64,000 bases of DNA from Meiothermus sp. Pnk-1 (GCF_003226535.1 NZ_QKOB01000006.1:312440-376439); one strand, 5' to 3'; positions 1 to 9,311 are shown, counted from the first letter of the stretch. The notes: generated by a model not told the origin, from the sequence alone. Program-made: numbers and translations.

Positions 1-284
1 CCATAACCGATCCGCCCCATGGGGCCGAGTTCGACCGCGCCCTCCGCCGAGAGCCCGATGGCCGCCCACTGGGCCCGCAGCCCAAGGATGAAATCACCCG
101 CCGACAAGGTTCCCTCGAAGGTCGGTGTCAGGTACCCCGAACGCCCGTACACCCCGAAAGTGAAGGATTGCGCGAAGGCTGGCGTAGCCAGCAGCAATAG
201 ACCCCACGCGATGCGCAATAGGCCACGGCAAGCCGTACGTCGTACGTCATACGACATGCCCGCGTTCAGCGTTCGGCTTGGCAT
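1..284 (-). CDS. Exported protein of unknown function, N-terminal part only
   Basis: The reading frame runs off the left edge of the window, so only about 94 N-terminal residues are visible. ATG at 284 follows a good ribosome binding site (AGGGAG). A second in-frame ATG at 257 gives a more classical signal peptide: basic residues, then a hydrophobic core (GLLLLATPAFAQ) with an AFA-Q type cleavage site. The mature part begins SFTFGVYGRSGYLTP and looks like a beta-rich surface or outer-membrane protein, but no family is recognised. The codons between the two possible starts coincide with a heptanucleotide repeat array (234-275), so the extra N-terminus may be repeat-derived. Its start overlaps the upstream fragment by 19 nt. 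Confidence 0.6.
   Translation of the reverse strand, partial: MPSRTLNAGMSYDVRRTACRGLLRIAWGLLLLATPAFAQSFTFGVYGRSGYLTPTFEGTLSAGDFILGLRAQWAAIGLSAEGAVELGPMGRIGY
234..275. repeat. Degenerate heptanucleotide tandem array, copy 1
   Basis: Two runs of 7-nt units: CGTACGT-type units at 234-254 and GCGTTCA followed by GCGTTCG at 262-275. The same vocabulary occurs at 22623, 48558, 58690 and 58785. Here the array overlaps the 3' end of the membrane-protein remnant and the first codons of the exported protein. Confidence 0.55.
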
Positions 285-439
285 CTCGCTCCCTTAAGCC
301 ACCCGTCGCTGGCCAGACCGAGCACGGCGGTGCCGAAGATGACGAGCGCGCCCAGATCCAGCCACAGGGTCTCGAGGATGCCGGGGAGCGTAATTGGGCT
401 GCACGTACGACATGCTACCCGTGCGACCCTTCGCGACAA
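266..439 (-). pseudogene. Remnant of a membrane protein, C-terminal end
   Basis: Between the oxidoreductase gene and the exported protein is a short minus-strand frame with strongly G/C-biased third positions. It encodes one convincing transmembrane helix (LWLDLGALVIFGTAVLGLA) followed by SDGWLKGAR and a stop at 266. This resembles the last helix and tail of an ABC-type permease. Upstream of about 412 the frame stops looking like protein and there is only a possible TTG start at 439, so it is most simply the 3' end of a decayed gene. Heptamer-like words (CGTACG) lie at both ends. A genuine small membrane protein is the alternative. Confidence 0.4.
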
Positions 440-470
440 GGCACCGAGAACCCAAAGGCAATTCAGGCTG

Positions 471-1538
471 TCATTTCACCCAGTCCATCAGGGCAGGCGG
501 GGTGAAGGTCGAGGTGAGTTCCACTGGCCGGTGGGTGCGGGCGGACTGGTCGGTGGCCTCGAGGATCTCCACCACGTGCGCGGCGTGCTCCCCGGTGACC
601 CGCGAGGGCCTGCCGGTTTGGATAGCCTGGGCATAGTCCACCAAACCCCGGGCCCAGTCAATTCCCACCTCGCTGGAACGCAAGGGCGGGATGGGCGCAT
701 AGGGCTGGTTGAAATCGGCGTACTCGAGCGGGCTATTGGCCACAAACCAGCTGTGCAGGCGCAAAGAGCCCAAGTCTCCGTGAAACTCGATTCCCTCGCC
801 CTGGAGGGTCTGGCCGGAGACGTAGAAGTTGGCGGTGAGCCGCACCAAGGGGCCTGGCTCAAACTCGAGGTTGACCACGTAAAAATCGGGGGCCTCGACG
901 GTGAAGGGGTGCCCCTCCTTGGTAAGGCGGTGAGGGTACAGGGTCGCAGCGAAAGCACTGAGCCGCTTGGCTGGACCAAACAACGCGGTGAGCAACGCCA
1001 GCGGATATACCCCCACGTCGAGCATCGGCCCCACTGCGTAGAAGGGGGCCGGGTTGGGGTGCCAGGACTCGATGCGCCCGTGGTTGACCTCCGCATAGAC
1101 CACCCGCACATCCCCGAGTTTGCCGTCCCGTACGATTTTCATCGCGGTTTGCTGGGCCTCTCCCAAGAAGGTGATGGGGGCACAGGCCAAGCGTAAGCCC
1201 TTGGCCTTGGCGAGATCGACCAGCTCTTGTGCCTCACGGTAGGTGAGCGCTAGGGGCTTCTCGGAGTAAACGTGCTTTCCCGCCTCGAGCCCGGCCTTGA
1301 CCACCCGGTAGTGGGCGTCGAAGATGGTCAGGTTGACCACGGCCTCCACCTCAGGATCGGCCAAAAGCGCCTCGAGCGACGCATAGGCCTTTCCCCCGTG
1401 CTGGGCGGCGAAGGCCTGAGCCCGCGCGGCGTCTACGTCGTAAAAGCCGATCAGCTCGAGTTCGGGGTGCTTCTTGATGTCCTGGCTGTACGGCCCAGCG
1501 ATGTTGCCGCAGCCGACGATGGCGAGTTTGAGGGGCAT
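471..1538 (-). CDS. Gfo/Idh/MocA family NAD(P)-dependent oxidoreductase
   Basis: 355 residues, normal length for the family. An N-terminal Rossmann fold starts at once with the nucleotide-binding motif GCGNIA (9-14). The catalytic EKP motif is at residues 93-95, and the substrate-domain signature GPMLDVGVYP is at 170-179, typical of sugar and inositol dehydrogenases. The family oxidises or reduces a sugar or cyclitol hydroxyl with NAD(P). The gene lies 46 nt downstream of a xylose-isomerase-like TIM-barrel gene on the same strand and is divergent from a LacI regulator and a glycoside transporter, so it probably acts on a sugar released by that locus. The exact substrate cannot be read from sequence. 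A GGAGAA ribosome binding site precedes the ATG. Confidence 0.9.
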   Translation of the reverse strand: MPLKLAIVGCGNIAGPYSQDIKKHPELELIGFYDVDAARAQAFAAQHGGKAYASLEALLADPEVEAVVNLTIFDAHYRVVKAGLEAGKHVYSEKPLALTYREAQELVDLAKAKGLRLACAPITFLGEAQQTAMKIVRDGKLGDVRVVYAEVNHGRIESWHPNPAPFYAVGPMLDVGVYPLALLTALFGPAKRLSAFAATLYPHRLTKEGHPFTVEAPDFYVVNLEFEPGPLVRLTANFYVSGQTLQGEGIEFHGDLGSLRLHSWFVANSPLEYADFNQPYAPIPPLRSSEVGIDWARGLVDYAQAIQTGRPSRVTGEHAAHVVEILEATDQSARTHRPVELTSTFTPPALMDWVK

Positions 1539-1584
1539 GGGTTCTCCTTGAGGGATGGCCGATAGCGCTGTTATTCGCGGTCAG

Positions 1585-2403
1585 CTATCGGCCCCGGGTT
1601 GCCTTCGCAGCGAGCCAGCCCTCGAGCATGGCCCGGCTGGCCTTGATGTCCTCGGTGGGGTCGCCCTGTTCGGGCTCGTGCTCGATGCCGAGGGGGCCGG
1701 TATAACCGATCTCCTGTAGAGCCCGCACACAGCCTTCGATGTCGGCTACCCCATGCCCGAAGCGGCAAGTCTGGTGGGTTCCGGCGGAGCGTACATCCTT
1801 GAGGTGAACGGTGAGGATATGGCCGCTAAGCTCGCGCAGGGCCTGGGGGGCGGAGTACGCCTGGGTAGCCCACCAACCGGTGTCGGGGGCCGCCCCCAGG
1901 TGTCCTTCTGCCCCATCCCCGATGAGCTCCAACACTTCGGCGGGAGTCTTCTCGGGGTGGTTCTCGATGCCCAACCTAACCCCGTAGTGCTGGAGGATCG
2001 CCACCGCTTCCTTGCGCTGCTCCTTGAGGAGAGGGGCTCCCCCGGCGATCAGCGAGACCCCCATCGCTCGAGCCAGCTTGCAGGTGCCCTCGAGCCCCTG
2101 CAACGAGCCTACCCAGGTGGCGAAGCTCAGCACCTCCAGCCCATGCCGAGCGAGGGAGTCCTTGGCGATGGCGACGTGCTCGGGCGTAGCCCAGGTCCAG
2201 TTCAGATGCGCTCCCCACAGATCAATCGCGTCAAACCCCATCTGACGAATCTCTGCCAGCATCCTATCCAGCCGCTCGCCAAAGGTTTCGACCGGCCGGA
2301 AGTAGTCCTGGGTGGCGGCATCGCCTTGCATCCAGCCTTCAGTCATGTGGTAGCCGATCTGCCGTGCCACAAAGTTGGCGGTGATAAAAGAAATCCGATT
2401 CAT
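1585..2403 (-). CDS. Sugar phosphate isomerase/epimerase family protein (xylose isomerase-like TIM barrel)
   Basis: 272 residues with the AP-endonuclease-2/xylose-isomerase-like fold. Visible hallmarks are the metal-site strands GIENHPE, APDTGWWA, TVHLKD and GIEHEPEQ, which supply the Glu, Asp, His and Glu ligands of a divalent metal site. The family interconverts keto and aldo sugars or epimerises them. It starts the minus-strand unit that also carries the Gfo/Idh/MocA oxidoreductase, a pairing common in sugar and inositol catabolism. Its promoter must lie in 2404-2604, which it shares with the divergent LacI-type regulator, so it is likely under the same repressor. Confidence 0.88.
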   Translation of the reverse strand: MNRISFITANFVARQIGYHMTEGWMQGDAATQDYFRPVETFGERLDRMLAEIRQMGFDAIDLWGAHLNWTWATPEHVAIAKDSLARHGLEVLSFATWVGSLQGLEGTCKLARAMGVSLIAGGAPLLKEQRKEAVAILQHYGVRLGIENHPEKTPAEVLELIGDGAEGHLGAAPDTGWWATQAYSAPQALRELSGHILTVHLKDVRSAGTHQTCRFGHGVADIEGCVRALQEIGYTGPLGIEHEPEQGDPTEDIKASRAMLEGWLAAKATRGR

Positions 2404-2527
2404 CTCTAGTCCTCCAGGAGCCTGCGCCCCGCCTCTCCAACCGCCGATTACCTTCGCTTTTCGGTGTTTGTTTCCTCCTCTCTCGCGACCCAGCCAGGGC
2501 GATGCCCCTCCCCGGCTTGGCGCTATA

Positions 2528-2556
2528 TTGACAGTTTTTGGTTAAGCGCTTAACTT
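2528..2556 (+). promoter_or_regulatory. Promoter overlapped by a LacI-family operator
   Basis: A TTGACA box at 2528-2533 is followed after 17 nt by TAACTT at 2551-2556. Across the spacer and the -10 lies the perfect palindrome GTTAAGCGCTTAAC (2541-2554), with the central CG typical of LacI-family operators. It sits between the divergent isomerase and lacI-type genes, so binding would repress the regulator itself and possibly the minus-strand pair. Confidence 0.75.
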
Positions 2557-2604
2557 AACGCTAAACATCATACCAGGTTATCCTTCCGCGAAAAGAGCGA
2601 GGCC

Positions 2605-3666
2605 ATGAGAAAGGAAGTGCGGGTCACACTGAAGGACGTTGCCAAGCTAGCAGGGGTTTCTGCGGTGACGGTCTCCAATGTAATTAACCACCGGCCTAAT
2701 GTCTCCGAGGCTACCCGAGCTCGGGTGCAAGAAGCCATCCAACGCACCGGCTACACCGTCAACCTGGCGGCCCGAGGCCTGGCCGGAGGGCGTACCAACA
2801 CCGTGGGCATGTTGGTGCCCGATCTATCCACGCAATACATGGGAGAGATCGTGCGAGGAGCTGGCGACGAAGTGCGCCGCTCGGGGATGGAGATGCTCAT
2901 CTCCACCGCCTCCGACATCACCCGAGAGCGCCATCAAGTGGCTTTCCTCCAAGGCATCACCGACGGGTTGCTGCTGCTGCTGCCCCGTACTCCCGACGAG
3001 ATGCTGGTGGTGCTCGAACAAGCTGGGATTCCGGTAGTGGTGATTGACCACCGGGGGAGCAAAATCATGCTGCCCTCGGTGGACGTGGACAACTACAGCG
3101 GAGCCCGGCTGGCAGTGGAGCACTTGCTGGCCCTGGGCCACCGGCGCATCGGCTTGGTCAGCGGCCCTACAGGCTATGGGGCCTCCTCGGCGCGCTTGCG
3201 GGGCTACAAAGAAGCCCTGCTGGCTGCGGGTCTTCCTTTCGATAAGACCCTGGTGGTGCCGGGCGACTTTTTGCAACCCAGCGGCTTCAGTGCAGGGAAA
3301 AAACTCCTCTCCCTACGTGAGCCCCCCACGGCTATCTTTGCGGCCAACGACCTGATGGCTTTCGGAGTAATGGAGGCCATCAAAGAGCGGGGCCTGCGGG
3401 TGCCCCAGGACATCTCGGTGATCGGCTTTGACGACATCCCGATGGCCAGCCAGGTCTACCCGCCCCTCACCACCATCCGACAGCCCCTCTACCAGATGGG
3501 GGTGGCCGCGGCCCGAATGTTGATCGCCATGCTACGGGGGGTCACCCCTCCCTCCAGCCGCATCACCTTGCCCACCGAGTTGGTGGAGCGGGCCAGCACG
3601 GCCCGGCCTCTCCGGCGTTCCCATCGCCTCGTCAAGGGAAAGGAGGTGGTACACGAGCCGAGCTGA
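2605..3666 (+). CDS. LacI family transcriptional regulator
   Basis: 353 residues. The N-terminal helix-turn-helix (residues 8-30) reads [20 protein letters not shown], the classic LacI/GalR DNA-binding signature, and is followed by the hinge helix and a periplasmic-binding-protein-like effector domain (about 65-335, including VIGFDDIP). It stands directly upstream of an ABC importer and a beta-glucosidase and divergent from two sugar-metabolic genes, so it probably senses a beta-glucoside or its product. A perfect 14-bp palindrome 50 bp upstream is the likely operator, implying autorepression. The chosen ATG has only a weak ribosome binding site. Confidence 0.93.
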   Translation: MRKEVRVTLKDVAKLAGVSAVTVSNVINHRPNVSEATRARVQEAIQRTGYTVNLAARGLAGGRTNTVGMLVPDLSTQYMGEIVRGAGDEVRRSGMEMLISTASDITRERHQVAFLQGITDGLLLLLPRTPDEMLVVLEQAGIPVVVIDHRGSKIMLPSVDVDNYSGARLAVEHLLALGHRRIGLVSGPTGYGASSARLRGYKEALLAAGLPFDKTLVVPGDFLQPSGFSAGKKLLSLREPPTAIFAANDLMAFGVMEAIKERGLRVPQDISVIGFDDIPMASQVYPPLTTIRQPLYQMGVAAARMLIAMLRGVTPPSSRITLPTELVERASTARPLRRSHRLVKGKEVVHEPS

Positions 3667-3741
3667 GCCGGTTTTACCGCAACCCTTCGAGTTCCACAAT
3701 CATCCAAATAGGTCTGTGTGCTTCTAAGAAATGAGGTTGGC

Positions 3742-5448
3742 ATGAGGATAAACCAACGCGGTTTCACGATCTTGTTGGGGGCTTTGGTGGTGGTTCTCGC
3801 CGCCTTGGCTCCGGCACAGCAGCTTCCTCGCAAGGAAACTCTCTACATCGGGGGTTTCCAATGGGGCCCACCCACTAACTTCAACCCCATCGCCTCCGGC
3901 CCGGCTTGGCCGATGGGTCAGACCTTCGGTACTCAGTACGTCTACGAAACCTTGTTCGTCTATAACTTGCTCACCGGCAACCTGGACCCACAGCTTGCGG
4001 CTAAGCTCGATGTCAAGGGCAACGTGTTCACCATTACCCTGCAAAACGGTACCCGGTGGCAAGATGGCCAGCCCTTGACCAGCGCTGACGTGGTCTACAC
4101 CTTCGATCTCGCCAAGCGCCAGCAAGTGAGCTACGCGCCCTTTTGAGACTATGTCTCTAGCATCAGCGCGCCCAATGCCAAAACTGTGGTCATCAACCTC
4201 AACCCCAAAAAGCTCAATCCGGGTTTGGTGCGGCAGTATCTGGCAACCGTGGTGGTGCTGCCGCAACATATCTGGAGCGGGCTCGAGAAAAGCGAGAAGT
4301 CACTTCTACAGTACGCCAACATGAAACCTGTAGGCTCGGGCCCCTACACCCTCAAAGAAGCCAACAACGAGCGCGTGGTGTTGCAGCGCTTTGACAACTA
4401 CTGGGGCAAGGCCATCTGGGGCCTCCCGGCACCCAAATACATCGTCCACCCCATCTTCAAGTCCAACGACGCCGGAAACCTGGCCCTCGAGCAAGGCCAG
4501 CTCGACATCTCGCAGCAGTTCGCCCCCGAGATCTGGAAGATGTGGGAGCAGAAGAAGCTGCCCGTCTCGACTTGGTTCAAACAGCCCCCCTACCACATCC
4601 CCGGCTCGATCCCGATCATGTTCATTAACGTGAACAAGAAAGGGCTGGATAACCCCAAGGTACGCCGGGCTATCGCCTACGCCATCAACTACCCGCTCAT
4701 CGTCCAGACCGCCATGTCCAGTTACTCGGTGCCGGCCAACTCGAGCCTAATCATCCCGGATGGCGGAGAGAAGAAGTTCTACAACGCCGACTTGGTCAAG
4801 CAGTACGGCTGGAGCTTCGATCCGCAAAAGGCGGTGGACATCCTCGAGAAAGACCTAGGCGCCAAGAAGGGCTCGGATGGCATCTACGTGCTGCCTGACG
4901 GCACCCGCTTAGGCCCTTGGAAGGTGCAGTGCCCCTTCGGCTGGACCGACTGGAACCAGGCTTTGGAGATTGTGGCCTCGAGCGCCAAGGCCGTGGGCAT
5001 CGACATCAAGACCGACTTCCCCGAGTTCCCGGTGGCCAACCAGAACATGGCCAACGGCACCTTCGATCTAGCCTTGTGGTATGTAGCCTCGGTCGGCCCG
5101 GCCAGTCCCTGGCTGCGTTTTCGTGACGTAATGGACGGGCGCGATGTGCCCCCGGTGGGTCAGACCGCTTTCTGGGGGTACAACCGTTACAACAATCCTA
5201 AGGTCGGTGAATTGCTCGACCAAGCGGCCGCGGCCGAAAGCGAAGCCGAGCAGAAGAAGATCTTCGGCGAGTTGGACAAGATCTTCATGACCGACATCCC
5301 GGCCATCCCGCTGATGTACCGGCCCCTGGAGTTCTACGAGTTCAATGAGAGCGTCTGGAGCGGCTTTGCCAGCGCTGCCAATCCCAAGGCCCCGCCGATG
5401 TTTACCGGTGCGGGCATTCGCATGTTGTACAACATCCGGCCCAAATAG
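3742..5448 (+). pseudogene. ABC transporter substrate-binding protein (SBP family 5), interrupted by an in-frame TGA
   Basis: The frame from ATG 3742 encodes a signal peptide (GFTILLGALVVVLAALAPAQ) and the start of an oligopeptide-type solute-binding protein, then meets TGA at 4144-4146 (codon 135). The same frame continues without further interruption to 5448, giving a full-length protein of about 568 codons. The context APF-stop-DYV is a position where family members usually carry Trp, so a single TGG to TGA change explains it. No frameshift is present, and no good restart with a ribosome binding site follows. Downstream transporter genes are intact. Either a recent null mutation or a base-calling error. 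The cognate ligand is probably an oligosaccharide, given the beta-glucosidase in the operon. Confidence 0.85.
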
Positions 5449-5452
5449 GAGC

Positions 5453-5476
5453 GGGTGGGGGCATCTGCCCCCACCC
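5453..5476 (+). terminator. Intercistronic hairpin after the binding-protein gene
   Basis: A perfect 11-bp stem (GGGTGGGGGCA paired with TGCCCCCACCC) with a 2-nt spacer, placed 4 nt after the binding-protein stop. It lacks a T run. Hairpins here often stabilise binding-protein mRNA and reduce readthrough into the permease genes. Confidence 0.6.
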
Positions 5477-5585
5477 CCGGCCAAGGCTCGCTCGGATACG
5501 CTGCTTGCTTTGGCTAGACCCCAAAAATGCCTTGTTGTACGGTGGGGTTACCTAAAAGGGCGGATTTGCGCAAGGGCCTGCGGAT

Positions 5586-6599
5586 ATGAACACCTTTCAG
5601 CGCTACATCCTGAACAAGCTGCTGTGGTATTTGGCAGCGTTTTTGCTGGCGGCCTCGCTAAACTTCTTCCTACCCCGACTAATTCCTGGCAACCCGGTGG
5701 ACGCTATCGTAGCCAAAATGGCCCAAGGTGGAGCCGCCGAGGGCGAAGCTAGGCGTCGCACTTACGAGACTTACATGAAGGAGTTTGGCCTAGATAAACC
5801 GCTGCTGGTACAATTTGGCACCTATTTGGCCAATCTCGCTCGAGGGGATCTGGGCACCTCCTTTGGCAACTACCCGGCCAAGGTCAACGACTTGATCGCT
5901 GCCTCGCTCCCTTGGACCATCGCTTTGCAACTTCCGGCCATTCTGGTGGGCTGGATTTTGGGCAATCTCTTGGGGGTGTTGGCCGCCTACAAAGGCGGAG
6001 CTTTCGACCGCTGGGCCTTTGTGGGATCGCTGGTGTTCTCTAACTTGCCCTATTACTGCTTGGCCGTATTGCTTTTGTACCTTTTCTCGGTGGCCATCCC
6101 GATTTTCCCTTCATTCGGCGGCTATAACCCCGGCAGCACTCCCAACCTCAGCTTGAGCTTCATCCTCGACGTGCTACGCCACTATACCCTGCCCTTTTTG
6201 TCGTTGGTGCTGGTGCTCATCGGCGGGCAGGCGGTGGGAATGCGATCGATGGCGATCTACGAGCTTTCCGCCGACTATGTGAGCTACATGCGCAGCCTGG
6301 GGGTAGGAGACCGCCGCATCGTGGGAAGCATCTTCCGCAATGCCATGCTGCCGCAGATCACCGGTCTAGCCTTAGCCATCGGTTCATTGGTAGGCGGCGC
6401 CCTGCTCACCGAGGTGGTGTTCTCCTACCCCGGCCTCGGCTCAACCCTCTTTACCGCGATTCGGCAAAACGACTACCCGGTGATTCAAGGCATCACCATT
6501 TTGGTCACGGTGGCGGTGCTGACGGCAAACTTCCTGATCGATATCGGTTACGGCCTGATTGATCCGCGCATTCGCTCGGCGCAACGGGGAGAAAGATGA
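5586..6599 (+). CDS. ABC transporter permease, DppB/OppB type
   Basis: 337 residues with an N-terminal transmembrane helix followed by the long extracytoplasmic loop typical of DppB-type permeases (LPRLIPGNPVDAIVAKM), five further helices, and the EAA loop region (about residue 230: YVSYMRSLGVGDRRIVGSIFRNAMLP). It forms the heterodimeric membrane channel with the next gene. In Thermotogales and Thermaceae, transporters of this peptide-type family often carry oligosaccharides, which fits the GH3 enzyme at the end of the operon. Starts 137 nt after the binding-protein stop. Confidence 0.92.
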   Translation: MNTFQRYILNKLLWYLAAFLLAASLNFFLPRLIPGNPVDAIVAKMAQGGAAEGEARRRTYETYMKEFGLDKPLLVQFGTYLANLARGDLGTSFGNYPAKVNDLIAASLPWTIALQLPAILVGWILGNLLGVLAAYKGGAFDRWAFVGSLVFSNLPYYCLAVLLLYLFSVAIPIFPSFGGYNPGSTPNLSLSFILDVLRHYTLPFLSLVLVLIGGQAVGMRSMAIYELSADYVSYMRSLGVGDRRIVGSIFRNAMLPQITGLALAIGSLVGGALLTEVVFSYPGLGSTLFTAIRQNDYPVIQGITILVTVAVLTANFLIDIGYGLIDPRIRSAQRGER

Positions 6600-6656
6600 A
6601 ACCCCTCCTCCAAGCTGCTTGGACCTAGGCTCGAGGAACAGCACAAGAGGGAATCT

Positions 6657-7496
6657 ATGAACCCTTTTTTACGCCAACTCCTAGGCAATGGCCGCTTCCG
6701 CTTTAGCGCGATCCTGATGCTCCTGATCGTGGGGTTCGCCATCATCGGCCCGCTGCTCAACCGGCGCAATCCCCTATTCGCCGTGGGCGGACGCTACGAT
6801 CCCCCCTCTAGCAAAGCCCTCTTGGGTACCGATGTGATTGGCAACGACGTATTCTTGCAGCTCATGCACGGAGTAGGAACCTCGCTCGAGATCGGCCTGA
6901 TCGCCGGAGCCGTCGCCACCCTGATAGGCGTAACCATCGGTACGCTGGCCGGTTTTCTAGGCGGGTTCGTGGACGAAGCTTTGATGGGGCTCACCAACGT
7001 GATCATCACCATTCCCACCATCGTGATCCTCATCCTCTTGTCGGTAGCGGTGGAGTCGCGCTCGCTGATAACGATGGGGCTCATCATCGGGGTGACCAGC
7101 TGGCCCTGGACGGCTCGAGCGGTGCGGGCGCAAACCGCTTCTCTGCGCACCCGTGAACACGTGGATGTAGCTCGACTTTCAGGCGCGGGGATCGGTTCGA
7201 TCATCCTGTGGGAGATCTTGCCTTACATGTTCAGCTACATATTCATGGCCTTCGTTCTGCAACTCGCTAGCGGTATCCTCAACGAGGCCGCCCTGAGCCT
7301 ACTGGGACTCGGACCGGACAACACCATAAGCCTGGGGAAAATGCTCCAGTTTGCCATCCAGGGTGAGGCGGTGCGCACCGGAGCCTACTGGGCCTTTCTA
7401 CCGCCTACTATCCTGCTGGCCTTGATCTCCTTTGGGTTGTTGCTGATGCAGTCGAGCATGGATGAGGTGTTCAATCCCCGGCTGAGGAGAGCTTGA
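6657..7496 (+). CDS. ABC transporter permease, DppC/OppC type
   Basis: 279 residues. It has the N-terminal helix, the short periplasmic segment ending in LLGTDVIGNDVFLQLMHG (family signature GTDxxGRD), and the BPD_transp_1 core with an EAA-like loop (DVARLSGAGIGSIILWEILP). It pairs with the upstream permease. A GAGGGAA ribosome binding site precedes ATG 6657, and the stop is 1 nt from the next start, so translation is probably coupled to the ATPase gene. Confidence 0.92.
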   Translation: MNPFLRQLLGNGRFRFSAILMLLIVGFAIIGPLLNRRNPLFAVGGRYDPPSSKALLGTDVIGNDVFLQLMHGVGTSLEIGLIAGAVATLIGVTIGTLAGFLGGFVDEALMGLTNVIITIPTIVILILLSVAVESRSLITMGLIIGVTSWPWTARAVRAQTASLRTREHVDVARLSGAGIGSIILWEILPYMFSYIFMAFVLQLASGILNEAALSLLGLGPDNTISLGKMLQFAIQGEAVRTGAYWAFLPPTILLALISFGLLLMQSSMDEVFNPRLRRA

Positions 7497-7497
7497 G

Positions 7498-8520
7498 ATG
7501 GCCGAAGTTCGCTTGAACAACCAGGAGACGCGGGATCCGGCCGAACTCCTGAAGATCCGAGATATACGGGCCGCCTACGCGGTAGGAGGACGTGTGGTGC
7601 AGGCAGTGGACGGGGTTTCGCTCACGCTGCGGCGGGGCGAGGTGCTGGGCTTGGCGGGAGAATCAGGCTGTGGAAAATCCACGCTAGCGGCAATCTTGGC
7701 GCTTTCAGCACGCCCTCCGCTATACGTACAAAGCGGGCAGATGGAACTCGAGGGCAAAACCCTCGACCTTACCCAAGACGCCCGGCTGCCCCGCGAATTC
7801 CGGGGCAAGCTCATCTCGGTGCTGCCTCAAGGGGCGATGAATTCGCTGAACCCCACCGCCCGGGTGCGCGATTTTGCCTTCGATGTCTTACGCGCCCACC
7901 ACCCCCAGATCACCCGCCAGGAAGCCCATGAGCGAACCGCCGAACGCCTTGAACAGTTAGGCCTTCCCGCACGGATCATGCAGAGCTACCCACACCAGCT
8001 TTCCGGCGGGATGAAACAGCGGGTGGTGACGGTAATCTCAACCCTCCTGAATCCCACCGTGCTGATCGCCGACGAGCCCACTTCGGCCTTGGATGTCTCG
8101 AGCCAGAAAGCCGTGGTGGGGCTCTTGGATACCCTCTTGGAACGCGGGGTGATTCAAAGTATCGTCTTTATCTCCCACGACCTGCCGCTGTTGCGCGAGA
8201 TTGCCGACCGCATCGCCATCATGTACGCAGGGAAAATCGTCGAGATCGGAAATAACCAGGAAATCCTTCATACCCCGCGCCACCCCTACACCCAAGCCCT
8301 AATCGACTCGGTTCTGGTGCCCGAACCTTACGTGCGCCAAAAGCGCATCGAGGGGATCCCAGGCTACCCGCCCGACCTGCGCACCCCACCCAGCGGCTGC
8401 CGCTTTCACCCCCGTTGCAAATACGCCCTGCTCAAATGCAGTCAGCTCGAGCCCCCCGGGTTTGGTAAACCCGAACACTTCGCAGCTTGCTGGCTGCTAG
8501 GAGAGAAGGTGACGTCGTGA
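7498..8520 (+). CDS. ABC transporter ATP-binding protein, DppD/OppD type
   Basis: 340 residues. Walker A GESGCGKS at 54-61, the signature LSGGM and Walker B LIADEPTSALD are intact. The C-terminal oligopeptide-transporter extension has CRFHPRCKYALLKC, the cysteine cluster that binds an iron-sulfur cluster in many DppD/DppF proteins. It hydrolyses ATP to drive import together with the next gene. It begins 1 nt after the permease stop and ends in a GTGA overlap with the next start. Confidence 0.94.
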   Translation: MAEVRLNNQETRDPAELLKIRDIRAAYAVGGRVVQAVDGVSLTLRRGEVLGLAGESGCGKSTLAAILALSARPPLYVQSGQMELEGKTLDLTQDARLPREFRGKLISVLPQGAMNSLNPTARVRDFAFDVLRAHHPQITRQEAHERTAERLEQLGLPARIMQSYPHQLSGGMKQRVVTVISTLLNPTVLIADEPTSALDVSSQKAVVGLLDTLLERGVIQSIVFISHDLPLLREIADRIAIMYAGKIVEIGNNQEILHTPRHPYTQALIDSVLVPEPYVRQKRIEGIPGYPPDLRTPPSGCRFHPRCKYALLKCSQLEPPGFGKPEHFAACWLLGEKVTS

Positions 8521-9311
8521 CCCCGGCGCCCTTGGTCAAACCCGTGGGAACAGATCTCCTCGAGGTTTCTCGCCTCACCCGCAACTTCGGCTTCGGTAAG
8601 AATCAACTCGCGGCGGTTAAAGGAGTTTCCTTCAGCTTGAAACCCGGCGAAATCGTGGCGGTGGTGGGCGAGAGCGGGTCGGGCAAATCCACGCTAGCCC
8701 GGCTGTTGCTGCGCCTACTGCGGCCAAGCTCAGGGCACATCTTCTTCGCTGGGAAAGATATAAGCAGCGTCTCCACAGCGGATTACTGGCAGCAGGTGCA
8801 GGCCGTTTTTCAAGACCCCTACGCCTGTTTCAATCAGTTCTACACTGTGCAGCGGGTGCTGAGGAACGCCCTACGGCTGCTGGATCAGCGAATATCCCCC
8901 GATCAGCGGCAAGAAAAGATGAAGGGGGCCCTCGAGGCCGTGGGGTTAAAAGCAGATGAAATCCTCGGTAAGTGGCCCCATCAGCTCTCGGGCGGGCAGC
9001 GCCAGCGGGTGATGCTGGCCAGGGCCCTGATGCTCCGGCCCAAACTGCTCATCGCCGATGAGCCGACTTCCGCGCTCGACGCGAGCTTGCGGGTGAGCGT
9101 GCTCAACCTCTTGCAAGACCTCCGCCAACAGTACGGTATGGGTATCGTATTCATCACCCACGACATCGGGCAGGCCTACTACCTCTGTGACCGGATGCTG
9201 GTGATGTACCAAGGGGAGTTGGTCGAGCAAGGCCCAGTGGAGGAAGTGGTGCAACAGCCTAAGCATCCCTACACCCAACGGCTACTGGCGGACGTGCCGA
9301 AGCTGCACTAG
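8517..9311 (+). CDS. ABC transporter ATP-binding protein, DppF/OppF type
   Basis: 264 residues from the GTG at 8517, chosen because GTGA overlaps the previous stop and AGGAGAGAAGG lies just upstream; a longer TTG start is possible but less likely. Walker A GESGSGKS (51-58), signature LSGGQ and Walker B LLIADEPTSALD are present. It is shorter than DppD and lacks the Cys-rich tail. It forms the ATPase heterodimer with the preceding subunit. Confidence 0.93.
   Translation: MTPAPLVKPVGTDLLEVSRLTRNFGFGKNQLAAVKGVSFSLKPGEIVAVVGESGSGKSTLARLLLRLLRPSSGHIFFAGKDISSVSTADYWQQVQAVFQDPYACFNQFYTVQRVLRNALRLLDQRISPDQRQEKMKGALEAVGLKADEILGKWPHQLSGGQRQRVMLARALMLRPKLLIADEPTSALDASLRVSVLNLLQDLRQQYGMGIVFITHDIGQAYYLCDRMLVMYQGELVEQGPVEEVVQQPKHPYTQRLLADVPKLH

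Noticed and set aside
330..1196. Long plus-strand frame opposite the oxidoreductase gene
   Set aside because: It is the antisense shadow of a clear Gfo/Idh/MocA gene, with low-complexity Gly/His-rich translation typical of GC-rich antisense frames.
4144..4146. Selenocysteine or programmed readthrough at the TGA of the binding-protein gene
   Set aside because: The position is normally Trp in the family, no SECIS-like hairpin was noticed right after it, and the protein is not a redox enzyme. A nonsense mutation or base error is simpler.
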